Assembly (NCBI GenBank): GCA_963729195.1
Contig: CAVSNF010000031.1
Coordinates: 62,001 to 126,000 of the forward strand
Reading direction: 5' to 3'
DNA length: 64,000 nucleotides
Source: CAVPTL01 sp963729195
GTDB lineage: Bacteria; Actinomycetota; Thermoleophilia; Gaiellales; JAICJC01
Part shown: positions 41,041 through 47,996 of the stretch, piece by piece
How the letters are laid out: each line of letters starts with the position of its first letter
Numbering within the stretch: the first letter of the stretch is position 1
Translations under genes and position numbers: made by a program
Notes under the pieces: generated by a model
The model's database searches: none
What the model saw: the letters and a program-made list of their open reading frames with translations, nothing else
Told to the model about the DNA's origin: nothing

Positions 41041-41146
41041 GCGCCGCTGAGGGCAGCCAAGTAGGTTGAAACCGGGCGGAGGGATCGTAGGGGCGACTCG
41101 AAAATCCTTTCGGCCGGCGGACGAAAGGCAAGCCGGAGCGGCGAAT
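41041..41146 (+). ncRNA. Candidate structured small RNA / riboswitch, copy 2
   Basis: Second copy of the element at 36063. It starts 7 bp after the -10 box. Closing stem CGCCGCT (41042-41048) with AGCGGCG (41137-41143), where the last pair is T-A instead of C-G in copy 1. Internal hairpin CCTTTCG (41106-41112) with CGAAAGG (41122-41128). Substitutions cluster in loops and in bases that keep pairing. A family A palindrome follows 12 bp later. Downstream on the same strand is the zinc alcohol dehydrogenase at 41210, which has its own -10-like box, so this may be an independent RNA gene rather than a leader. Confidence 0.65.
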
Positions 41147-41158
41147 CCTTTTAATCGT

Positions 41159-41185
41159 GAATAACGGTGCCAGGCACCGTTATTC
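41159..41185. repeat. Palindrome A, copy 5
   Basis: Perfect 27-bp copy between RNA element copy 2 and the alcohol dehydrogenase; its right arm covers the place where a -35 box would lie for the TATACT at 41195. Confidence 0.95.
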
Positions 41186-41194
41186 ACCGGCCTC

Positions 41195-41200
41195 TATACT
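41195..41200 (+). promoter_or_regulatory. -10 box of alcohol dehydrogenase gene
   Basis: TATACT, 9 bp before the ATG at 41210, in the context CTATACTCG that recurs at the M20 peptidase gene (62047). Implies a leaderless or nearly leaderless message. Confidence 0.5.
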
Positions 41201-41209
41201 CGCCCGGCG

Positions 41210-42317
41210 ATGAAGATGCGAGCTGCGGTTTTGGAGGAGTTCGGGGCGCCGCTGGTGGTGCAGGAGATCGATCTTGCCGATCCCGCCGCCGGTGAGGTGC
41301 TGGTGCGCCTGGTTGCCTGCGGCGTCTGCCACACCGACCTGTACACCGCCTCTGGCGCCGATCCCTCGGGCTACGCGCCGACGGTGCTGGGCCACGAGGG
41401 CGCGGGCGTGGTCGAGGCTGTCGGCGAAGGCGTGACGCTGGTCGCGCCGGGCGATCACGTGGTCACGCTGTTCTCGCCCCAGTGCGGTCAATGCATCCAC
41501 TGCCTGAGCCCCAAGACCAACCTCTGTCTCGCCATCCGCGAGCAGCAGAACCTCGGCTACCTGCCCGACGGCACTGCCAGGCTCTCGCGAGACGGCGAGC
41601 CGATCCGGCACTTCATGGGCACCTCGACCTTCGCCGAGTACACCGTGATGCCCGAGATCGCGCTGGCAAAGATCTCGCCGGAGGCGCCGCTGGAAGGCGC
41701 GTGCCTGTTCGCCTGTGGGCTCTCAACCGGCCTGGGTGCTGCCATCAACACCGCCAAGGTCGAGCCGGGATCGACCTGCGTCGTGTTCGGCGCCGGGATG
41801 GTGGGGCTGGGTGCCGTGGCCGGCTGCCGGCTGCAGGGCGCCGAGCGGATCGTGTGCGTCGACATGTCAGCAGGAGCGGCTGGAGCTGGCCCGCGGCCAG
41901 GGAGCGACCGAGGTGATGATCGGCGGCGACGACGCGGTCGAGCGGATCGTGGAGATGACCGGCGGCTTCGGCGCCGACTACACCTTCGAGGCCACCGGCA
42001 ACGTGAAGGTCATGCGCCAGGCCGTCGAATCGGCGCGGATGGGCTGGGGACTGGCCACCGTCGCCGGCGTCGCCGGCCGGGGCGAGACGCTGGACGTGAT
42101 CCCGCGGTTTCTGATCACCGGCCGCCGCATCGCCGGCTCGTCTTTCGGAGGAGTCAAGGGCCGCGGCGGTGTGCCGCAGCTGGTGCAGCGCTGGCTCGAC
42201 GGCGAGATCGACGTCGATCCGTTCCTGTCGCACCGGATCACGCTCGACGACGTCAACCGCGGGTTCGAGCTGATGGAGGCGCAGGACGGCATCCGCAGCG
42301 TGATCGAGTTCGGCTAG
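41210..42317 (+). CDS. Zinc-dependent alcohol dehydrogenase (class III-like), frameshifted
   Basis: NAD(P)-dependent medium-chain dehydrogenase of about 369 residues. Catalytic zinc ligands lie in VACGVCHTDLYTASG and LGHEGAGVVEAVG; the structural-zinc cysteines in SPQCGQCIHCLSPKTNLC; the Rossmann glycine motif is VVFGAGMVGLGAVAGC. Overall it resembles S-(hydroxymethyl)thiol or NDMA-type dehydrogenases of actinobacteria (GTSTFAEYTVMPE, ACLFACGLSTGLGAAINTAKVEPGS). One extra base near 41873 breaks the frame just before QERLELARGQGATEVM. The substrate could be a formaldehyde-thiol adduct or an aryl alcohol. It is the first gene after RNA element copy 2. Confidence 0.88.
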
Positions 42318-42323
42318 ACCGAG

Positions 42324-43073
42324 CTAGGAGCTTCGCCGAAACACCCTGCGCCAGCCGCCGCGGCCGTCTTCTTCGATCGCCGACACCATCACCATGCCGC
42401 GCAGGTTGTCGACATCCAGGGGCGTCTCGTCTTCCGGCGCTCGCCGACCGCCTCGGAGGATGTGCTCGATTCGCTGGCGGTTGATGCCGTCGATGGCCAC
42501 GAACCGGGCTCCCACGATCATGCGGCCTTCCTGGGTGCTCTCGCGAAGCGATGCGATTCGCACCTCGGCGTCGACTTCTTCGGCGAAAAACCGGCCGTGG
42601 AACATCATCTCGTCTCCGACTCGCAGCACGCGATTGGTCGCAAATCCGACGCCGGTCAGCGAGAGATCGGTCATGGTGCCGTCGACCCGGTCGCCGTCCA
42701 CGATGTCACGACAGCTGAGCGCCGTCAGCCACGCCATCCCGCCGGCCGGCTGGCGCACCGTGGTTCGCCGAGTCGTGTCCAGGCCGACTCGCTGTGCCCG
42801 CAACTCGACCCGTGCCAATGCCTTGGAGTGAAACTCGGCCCGCTCGATCTTGAGCGCCACCATCCAGGGCCGCTCGTCGTCGTCGATCACACGTCCGATC
42901 AACGCCATCCCCGCCCGGGCTTTGAGCCTGGGCGTGAGCGCGACCACCCGCGTGCGGTCGACGGCGGTGATCTGGAGCTTCATCGTCGATCCGCCCTCGC
43001 CCTCGACTTCGAGTTCGATCACAGGGGTCGAGAAGAGGCGCGCCACGGCCTGCGTGGGAGTGAGACGGGGCAT
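42324..43073 (-). CDS. PilZ-domain (YcgR-like) cyclic-di-GMP receptor
   Basis: Cytosolic two-domain protein of 249 residues: an N-terminal YcgR-like barrel (VIELEVEGEGGSTMKLQITAVDRTRVVALTPRLKAR...) and a PilZ domain. Both c-di-GMP contacts are present: an Arg-rich RxxxR within RRTTVRQPAGG and the DxSxxG motif as DLSLTGVGF. It should change conformation on binding c-di-GMP, often to act on motility or surface structures. ATG 43073 is taken; GTG 43103 would add ten residues. Intact. Together with the two GGDEF-EAL proteins and the HD-GYP-like protein it makes c-di-GMP signalling well represented here. Converges with the alcohol dehydrogenase. Confidence 0.83.
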   Translation of the reverse strand: MPRLTPTQAVARLFSTPVIELEVEGEGGSTMKLQITAVDRTRVVALTPRLKARAGMALIGRVIDDDERPWMVALKIERAEFHSKALARVELRAQRVGLDTTRRTTVRQPAGGMAWLTALSCRDIVDGDRVDGTMTDLSLTGVGFATNRVLRVGDEMMFHGRFFAEEVDAEVRIASLRESTQEGRMIVGARFVAIDGINRQRIEHILRGGRRAPEDETPLDVDNLRGMVMVSAIEEDGRGGWRRVFRRSS

Positions 43074-43250
43074 CCGGTTGTATCGGCCGCAAACGTGCTC
43101 CACATGAGCCTGACAGCCGTTTTGAGCCGGTTTGGCCAGAGCATCTCCGACGGCGACTGTACTATCGGTACGTATGGTCGATCACCAGAGCATGTCGTCC
43201 ACCCCGCCGACAATGGTCTTACCAATGCAATTTTTTGCGAAGGTGCAGGC

Positions 43251-44243
43251 ATGCAGACCGTTGATCTGACCTTTCGAGCGGTCGAGGAGATGCAGCCCGG
43301 GGCCCGCTGGCAGGCGCTCTTTGAGTCGATGTGGCCGAGCTATCGCACCTGGTTTCTGCAGGCCGGCGATGCGGCTCGTCCCACCTATGCCGACTCGAGG
43401 CGGATGCTCCGCACACACATGCCGGAACTCTCGGATGTGTACGAGCGGCTGGTCGAGCTCGCCGGCGGCGGCGACCTGGCAGCCCGGATGCTCGCTCTGT
43501 ACGACCCGCCACCGTATCTCTCGGGCTGCTCACAAGGTGTTTTGCGCCAATCCAGCCCGCTACTGGTGCGCAACTACGACTACGCCCCGGATCGGCTCGA
43601 GGGCGTGATCCTTCACACCGGATGGACGCAGCGGCGCGTGATCGGTATGAGCGACTGTCTGTGGGGTTTGCTCGATGGCATGAATGACGCCGGGCTGGCT
43701 GTCTCGCTTACGTATGGCGGTCGGCGCGTGCTCGGACACGGGTTTGGTATCCCGCTGGTTCTTCGCTATTTGCTGGAAACGTGCGACAACGTCGCGGACG
43801 CGTCACGGGTGCTGAAACGGCTCCCGTATCAGCTATCGCACACGCTCACATTGGCCGATTCGACCGGCGATGCGGTCACCGCATACCTCTCACCCGACCG
43901 CGGCGTGATCTTTCGCAGCATCCCGATTGCCACGAATCACCAGGGAAAAGTTGAGTGGACAGAACATGCTGTTGTGACGCAGACTGTGGAACGGGAGGAG
44001 TGCATTCTGCGCATGGTTGACGATCCCGAACTCGCCGCAGATGCATTTGTCGAATCGTTCTTGCGTCAACCGCTTTACAACACAACCTACTCACGCGGCT
44101 TCGGAACTCTCTACACTGCCGCGTATCGCCCGGTGGAGGGTCAGGTTGAATACCTGTGGCCGGGCACTGCATGGAAGCACTCGTTCGAGCAGTTCGATGT
44201 GGGGATCCACACCGAATCTCTCGTCGAGCAGGCCGTTGCCTGA
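43251..44243 (+). CDS. C45-family autoproteolytic acyltransferase/hydrolase
   Basis: Ntn-hydrolase of the peptidase C45 (acyl-CoA:6-aminopenicillanate acyltransferase) family, 330 residues, intact. In the family an internal Cys becomes the N-terminal nucleophile after self-cleavage; the candidate is the Cys of LSGCSQGVL, followed by the typical PLLVRNYDYAPDRLEGV. Further family text: GLLDGMNDAGLAVSLTYGGR and GFGIPLVLRYLLETCDNVADASRVLKRLP. ATG 43251 follows GAAGGTG. A possible -10 box TACTAT is at 43160. Codon use is visibly less GC-biased than in the flanking genes, as is that of the next gene, so the pair may be a transferred segment. Substrate unknown; an amide or lactam bond is likely. Confidence 0.8.
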   Translation: MQTVDLTFRAVEEMQPGARWQALFESMWPSYRTWFLQAGDAARPTYADSRRMLRTHMPELSDVYERLVELAGGGDLAARMLALYDPPPYLSGCSQGVLRQSSPLLVRNYDYAPDRLEGVILHTGWTQRRVIGMSDCLWGLLDGMNDAGLAVSLTYGGRRVLGHGFGIPLVLRYLLETCDNVADASRVLKRLPYQLSHTLTLADSTGDAVTAYLSPDRGVIFRSIPIATNHQGKVEWTEHAVVTQTVEREECILRMVDDPELAADAFVESFLRQPLYNTTYSRGFGTLYTAAYRPVEGQVEYLWPGTAWKHSFEQFDVGIHTESLVEQAVA

Positions 44244-44254
44244 ACCACCCTCCC

Positions 44255-44294
44255 GGATCTCGGAACCCTAACCACAACACACATTCCGAGAATC
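44255..44294. terminator. Inverted repeat after the C45 gene
   Basis: TCTCGGAA (44258-44265) and TTCCGAGA (44284-44291), extended by GGA/TCC with one bulge, 18-nt loop. Position 15 bp after the stop suggests a terminator or a leader structure for the next gene. Confidence 0.35.
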
Positions 44295-44364
44295 CACCTG
44301 TCGGCTGGAAGCAGGAGGCCCTCCCGTCGGCAGCGCTATTGCTGTCAAACAAGGAGACGGGGCC

Positions 44365-44925
44365 CTGAAACTCGTAATTATCGCCGTGGTAGCTCTTGCG
44401 GCACTCACGTTCTCAGTATCAATCGCTTCAGCTTCAACAACTTCAAAAAGCACCACCAAAGTTAGTCCCGCACGCAAGGCACGACTCACCGCCTTGCACA
44501 AGGAAATCCACCGTTTGCAGGTGGTTTCTGTTCGTCGAGGGCTCTGGCTCGGACGATTCGTCACCCATGGCTCGGGTGGTCGAAACAGTTCTGACATCAA
44601 GTACCTTCGTTGGATCCACAACGGTTGGATCAAGCGTGCGCGTGCGTATCGCCTGGCGATTGCCAAGCGGGCGCCGGTGTATCAGGTGCTGAACTGCATT
44701 CATCATCACGAAGGTGCATGGAATGCGTACAACGGTGCCGGCCCCTACTACGGGGGCTTGCAGATGAGCCCGACGTTCATGGTTCATTACGGTCGCGCGG
44801 CGGTCAATCGACTGGGGGACGCGCGGCATTGGCCTGTCGGAATGCAGATGGCTGTTGGGTATCGCGCGGTGCAGCAAGTGGGCTTTTCACCGTGGTCGAC
44901 CAGCGCCGCCGCATGCGGTAGATAG
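44365..44925 (+). CDS. Secreted transglycosylase-like (Rpf/lysozyme-fold) protein
   Basis: Exported protein of about 186 residues. From a CTG at 44365 it begins KLVIIAVVALAALTFSVSIASAS, a signal peptide; AAGGAG lies 9 bp before this CTG, whereas the next in-frame GTG (44386) loses the basic n-region. The C-terminal domain has the transglycosylase-like block CIHHHEGAWNAYNGAGPYYGGLQMSPTFMVHYG with a Glu in the position of the catalytic acid, as in resuscitation-promoting-factor-type muralytic enzymes. In between is a basic stretch. It would act on peptidoglycan outside the membrane. The composition is AT-richer than the surroundings, like the upstream C45 gene. A strong hairpin follows at 44955. 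Confidence 0.78.
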   Translation: MKLVIIAVVALAALTFSVSIASASTTSKSTTKVSPARKARLTALHKEIHRLQVVSVRRGLWLGRFVTHGSGGRNSSDIKYLRWIHNGWIKRARAYRLAIAKRAPVYQVLNCIHHHEGAWNAYNGAGPYYGGLQMSPTFMVHYGRAAVNRLGDARHWPVGMQMAVGYRAVQQVGFSPWSTSAAACGR

Positions 44926-44954
44926 GTCTCATTTACAGCGTATTTGCGGTATCT

Positions 44955-44994
44955 CGCGGTGCATGGCGCAGCGCGCGCGCGGCCATGCACCGCG
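44955..44994. terminator. 13-bp hairpin downstream of the transglycosylase-like gene
   Basis: CGCGGTGCATGGC (44955-44967) pairs perfectly with GCCATGCACCGCG (44982-44994); the loop is an alternating GC stretch. No U-tract follows. Confidence 0.5.
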
Positions 44995-45002
44995 GGTCTG
45001 GT

Positions 45003-45032
45003 TTGACAGGCTAGTGAGTCTTCACTAGCCTG
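45003..45032 (+). promoter_or_regulatory. tetR promoter with embedded palindromic operator
   Basis: TTGACA (45003-45008), 17-bp spacer, TAGCCT (45026-45031). The perfect inverted repeat CAGGCTAGTGA (45007-45017) and TCACTAGCCTG (45022-45032), 4-bp spacer, covers both boxes, as for an autoregulated TetR repressor. Confidence 0.7.
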
Positions 45033-45042
45033 CAGAGCCTCC

Positions 45043-45660
45043 ATGGCTACCGACCGCATCCGCGTTTCTGCCGAAGATCGGCGCTCGATGATCCTCGAGG
45101 CCGGCCGGCACATGTTCGCCCGCAAGGGCTACCACGGCACCGGCACGGCCGAGCTGGCCGCCCGCGCGGGCTGCTCGGAGCCGACCCTGTACAAGTACTT
45201 CCCGTCCAAGCAGGCGGTGTTCGCGGCGGTCTTGGACGACGCCACCCACTGCATCAGCGAGCGGGTCGCCGAGCTCACCCGTGACGCTGACGATCCGCTG
45301 GTCATGCCACTGCTGGCGCTCGCCCAGCGTGCGGCCACCGACGAGCTGATCGTCGAGGTCGTGCGCCTGCGGATGCTGGCGGTGTCGCTGGTCGAAAACG
45401 ACGAGATCCGCGACGCCCTCGAGCGCAGTGCCGAGACGATGCGAAACGGCATGGTGGCTCGGCTGGCCGAGTCCCGTGCCCGCGGCCGTGTGCGCGGCGA
45501 CATCGACCTCGAGACCGCCGCGTGGCTGTGGCTGGGGCTGACCCTGGCCGGCGGCTTCGCCTACGCCCTCGACCCCGAGCAGGCACGCGAACTGGTGCCG
45601 CGGATGGCCGACACCTTCGTCACCATGCTTCGCCCGATCGCAGAACCACAGGAGATTTGA
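45043..45660 (+). CDS. TetR-family repressor
   Basis: Repressor of 205 residues, intact. HTH: DRRSMILEAGRHMFARKGYHGTGTAELAARAGCSEPTLYKYFPSKQAVFAAVL; the C-terminal half is a ligand-binding bundle with TMRNGMVARLAESRARGRVRGDIDLETAAWLWLGL. The ATG lies 11 bp after the -10 box without a Shine-Dalgarno sequence. Its stop overlaps the exporter start (TGATG), so repressor and exporter are cotranscribed from a promoter fully covered by an 11-bp-arm palindrome. Likely controls the exporter in response to a toxic ligand. Confidence 0.92.
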   Translation: MATDRIRVSAEDRRSMILEAGRHMFARKGYHGTGTAELAARAGCSEPTLYKYFPSKQAVFAAVLDDATHCISERVAELTRDADDPLVMPLLALAQRAATDELIVEVVRLRMLAVSLVENDEIRDALERSAETMRNGMVARLAESRARGRVRGDIDLETAAWLWLGLTLAGGFAYALDPEQARELVPRMADTFVTMLRPIAEPQEI

Positions 45661-47220
45661 TGACCATCACCGAGGACAACCACAAATGGTGGACGCTGTT
45701 TGCGATGTGTTTCGCGCTGTTCATGATCATGCTCGACAACACGATCGTGAACGTGGCGCTGCCGTCGATCCAGCGGGCGTTGCACACCAGTCCCGAGAGC
45801 CTGGAGTGGACGATCAATGCCTACGTGGTCAGCTTCGGCGCACTGATTCTGCTCGGCGGCAAGCTCGGCGACCGGTTCGGCCGCAGGCGGATCTTCCTGG
45901 TCGGGCTGGTGGTGTTCACACTGGCGTCGGCGGCCTGCGCGCTTGCCCAGACTGATAACCAGCTGATCGGCGCGCGGATCGTCCAGGGCTTCGGCGGTGC
46001 GCTTCTGAACCCGCTGTCGCTCTCGATCCTGGTGGCCGCGTTCCCGCGCAAGCAGCTTCCCACCGCGATCGGCATCTGGGCAGGCATCTCCGGACTGGGC
46101 CTCGCCGTGGGACCGCTGCTGGGTGGATTCCTGGTGGAGCAGTACTCGTGGTCGGCGGTGTTCTGGGTGAACGTGCCGGTCGGCATCATCGCCTTCGGCG
46201 TGACCGCCTGGGCGGTGCGCGAGTCGCGCGACCCCAACGCCCACAGCCTCGACGTGGTCGGCACCGTGCTGGTGACGCTGTCGCTGTTCCTGCTGATCTG
46301 GGGGCTGATCAAGACCAACGCGCACTCGTGGCTCTCGGCCTACACGCTCTCGTTCATCCTGGTCGGAGCGGCGTTGATGGTGGCCTTCCTGATCTGGGAG
46401 AGCCGCCATGCCGAACCGATGATCCCGCTCGGGTTCTTCCGGATCACGGCCTTCACGACCTCGTGTGTGGTGGTCGCGCTGGTGGGTGTCGGCCTGTTCG
46501 GGATCATCTACTACCTCACCCTCTACTTCCAAAACGTGCAGGGATTCTCGCCGCAGGAGGCGGGCGTGAGGTCGCTGCCGATGACGATGATGATCCTGAT
46601 CGTGGCGCCGATCGGCGGCCGTCTGAACGCCCGCGTCGGGCCCAGGGCGCTGATGACGCTCGGCATGCTGATGGCGTCGGTGGGGTTGTTCGCGCTGTCG
46701 CGGCTCGGCGTCAACTCGTCCTACAACGAGATCTGGCCGTTCCAGATCCTGATGGGTGCGGGCATGGCGCTGACGATGCCGGCGGTGTCGTCCACCGGCA
46801 TGGCGGCGGTCGATCCACACCCGCGCCGGAATCGCCTCGGGCGTGATCAACGCCTCCCGCCAGGTCGGCGGCGCCTTTGGCATCGCAGTGCTGGGAAGCG
46901 TCGGTGCGACGCTCGCGGCCAACAGCTGGACGGACAAGGTGGCGGTGCTCCCAACAGCGCTGCAGGCCAAGGCCGACGCGCTCACGCCGCTGGTGCAGGG
47001 CGGCCAGGGCAAGCTGATCACCTCGCTGACCGGCCGTCCGGCGGTGGGCCAGGCTGCGCTCGACTCGTTCCAGCACGGCGTCCGCGGCGCGTTCTTCGTG
47101 GGCGCGTGCCTCCTGCTCGTCGCTGCCGCGGTCTCGTTCTTCGGGCTGCGCAACCTGCGCCGCTCCGCCGCGCCCGCATCCGAGTCCGAGGCGCCGGCAC
47201 AGGTCCCGATCGAGGTCTGA
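45660..47220 (+). CDS. MFS drug exporter, DHA2 family, frameshifted
   Basis: Fourteen-helix proton antiporter of about 519 residues, a second EmrB/QacA-type pump. Motifs: LDNTIVNVALPSIQRALHTSPESLEWTINAYVVSFGALILLGGKLGDRFGRRR and WAGISGLGLAVGPLLGGFLV (motif C). One extra base near 46815 breaks the frame; removing it gives AAVDHTRAGIASGVINASRQVGGAFGIAVLG. CACAGGAG precedes the ATG by 5 bp. Cotranscribed with tetR. Substrate unknown. Confidence 0.9.
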
Positions 47221-47225
47221 GAGGG

Positions 47226-47254
47226 TTGACACCGTGCCACCGCGGTGGCATGAT
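47226..47254 (+). promoter_or_regulatory. Toxin-antitoxin promoter with palindromic operator
   Basis: TTGACA (47226-47231) and CATGAT (47249-47254), 17-bp spacer. The spacer contains the perfect 16-bp palindrome TGCCACCGCGGTGGCA (47235-47250), a good site for the RHH antitoxin. Confidence 0.65.
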
Positions 47255-47257
47255 GTG

Positions 47258-47482
47258 ATGATGGCAGATTCACGTCACCGCTCGCTGACTGTCCGCATCC
47301 CGGAGGATCAGGCCGCGGCATTGGATGCTGTTGCGCAGGTCGACGCTATCCCGGTGGCAGAGGCGGTCCGACTTGCGATCGACGAGCACATCGACGCTCG
47401 TCGGCAAGACACCGAGTTTCAGGATCGATTGCGGGAAATGGTCGAACGCAATCGCGCAGTGCTTGATCGTCTCGCGCGTTGA
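47258..47482 (+). CDS. Ribbon-helix-helix antitoxin
   Basis: Small DNA-binding antitoxin of 74 residues. The RHH core reads RSLTVRIPEDQAAALDAVAQVDAIPVAEAVRLAIDEHID, followed by a charged helical tail (RRQDTEFQDRLREMVERNRAVLDRLAR) that would cover the toxin. ATG 47258 or 47261 could start; both follow directly after the promoter, so the message is leaderless. The stop overlaps the toxin start (TTGA). It should repress its own promoter through the 16-bp palindrome and neutralise the Doc-like toxin. Confidence 0.82.
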   Translation: MMADSRHRSLTVRIPEDQAAALDAVAQVDAIPVAEAVRLAIDEHIDARRQDTEFQDRLREMVERNRAVLDRLAR

Positions 47483-47880
47483 GGCGCGAGGAGGCGCTTA
47501 CACTCGCGGACTATCTCGTGATCGCCGAAGCGGTCACTGGTCTGCCAGCAGAGATGCTCGCAAAGAGCGCCAGAATCGCTGGGGCGGTGTCTGCTCTTGA
47601 TGCTCCGTGGGCCTCGTTTGCCGGCGTGACGTTCTACCCGTCGCCGTTTGAGCGAGCGGCTGTCCTCGCCGCTCACTTGGTCCGGAATCATCCGCTGCCG
47701 GATGGCAATAAGCGCGCGGCGCTCGTCTCGATGCTCGAGCACCTTCACCGAGAGGGGTTCCCGTGGCCGTACCGTGCACACGACGACGAGTTGGCGGAGG
47801 TGTTCGAGCTTTTGGCCGCGGGCCGTCTCACCGAGCAGCGGTTGCAAACGTGGATCGCGGCGCAGTACCGGGAGAGTTGA
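47479..47880 (+). CDS. Doc/Fic-family toxin
   Basis: Fic-fold protein of 133 residues in the Doc (death-on-curing) group; Doc phosphorylates EF-Tu and stops translation. The active-site loop is NHPLPDGNKRAALVSMLEHL, matching HxFxDGNKR apart from Leu for Phe. The conserved N-terminal half begins LTLADYLVIAEAVTGLPAEML. TTG 47479 overlaps the antitoxin stop and starts RREEALTL; ATG codons occur only later. Intact. AT content and codon use are slightly different from the neighbours, as is usual for mobile toxin modules. Followed 20 bp later by an A+B palindrome pair. Confidence 0.86.
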   Translation: MRREEALTLADYLVIAEAVTGLPAEMLAKSARIAGAVSALDAPWASFAGVTFYPSPFERAAVLAAHLVRNHPLPDGNKRAALVSMLEHLHREGFPWPYRAHDDELAEVFELLAAGRLTEQRLQTWIAAQYRES

Positions 47881-47899
47881 AACCGGTCTAACGCCCGGT

Positions 47900-47926
47900 G
47901 AATAACGGTGCCTGGCACCGTTATTC
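47900..47926. repeat. Palindrome A, copy 6
   Basis: Perfect copy with central T, extended to CGGTGAATAAC on the left. Followed 17 bp later by a family B copy. Confidence 0.95.
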
Positions 47927-47943
47927 ACCACCAGCGTGCGCGT

Positions 47944-47972
47944 GAATAATTGGTGCCTGGCACCAATTATTC
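47944..47972. repeat. Palindrome B, copy 5
   Basis: Perfect copy with central T, extended to GTG and CAC at the ends; it ends 24 bp before the start of the repeat-protein gene. Confidence 0.95.
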
Positions 47973-47996
47973 ACAGGTGCGGCCGAACACCTGGGT

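Noticed and set aside
36063..41146. Assignment of the RNA element to c-di-GMP-I, ydaO (c-di-AMP), cobalamin, SAM/SAH, TPP, FMN or SRP RNA
   Set aside because: Short matches (for example GCAGCC, GGCGAATC) exist, but the conserved cores of these families could not be aligned on either strand.
40948..41187. Similar conceptual proteins antisense to both RNA elements (40948-41187 and 35991-36212)
   Set aside because: They share text such as IPPPGF only because the DNA is repeated; they lack ribosome-binding sites, read through the palindrome and the promoter, and the substitutions preserve pairing rather than codons.
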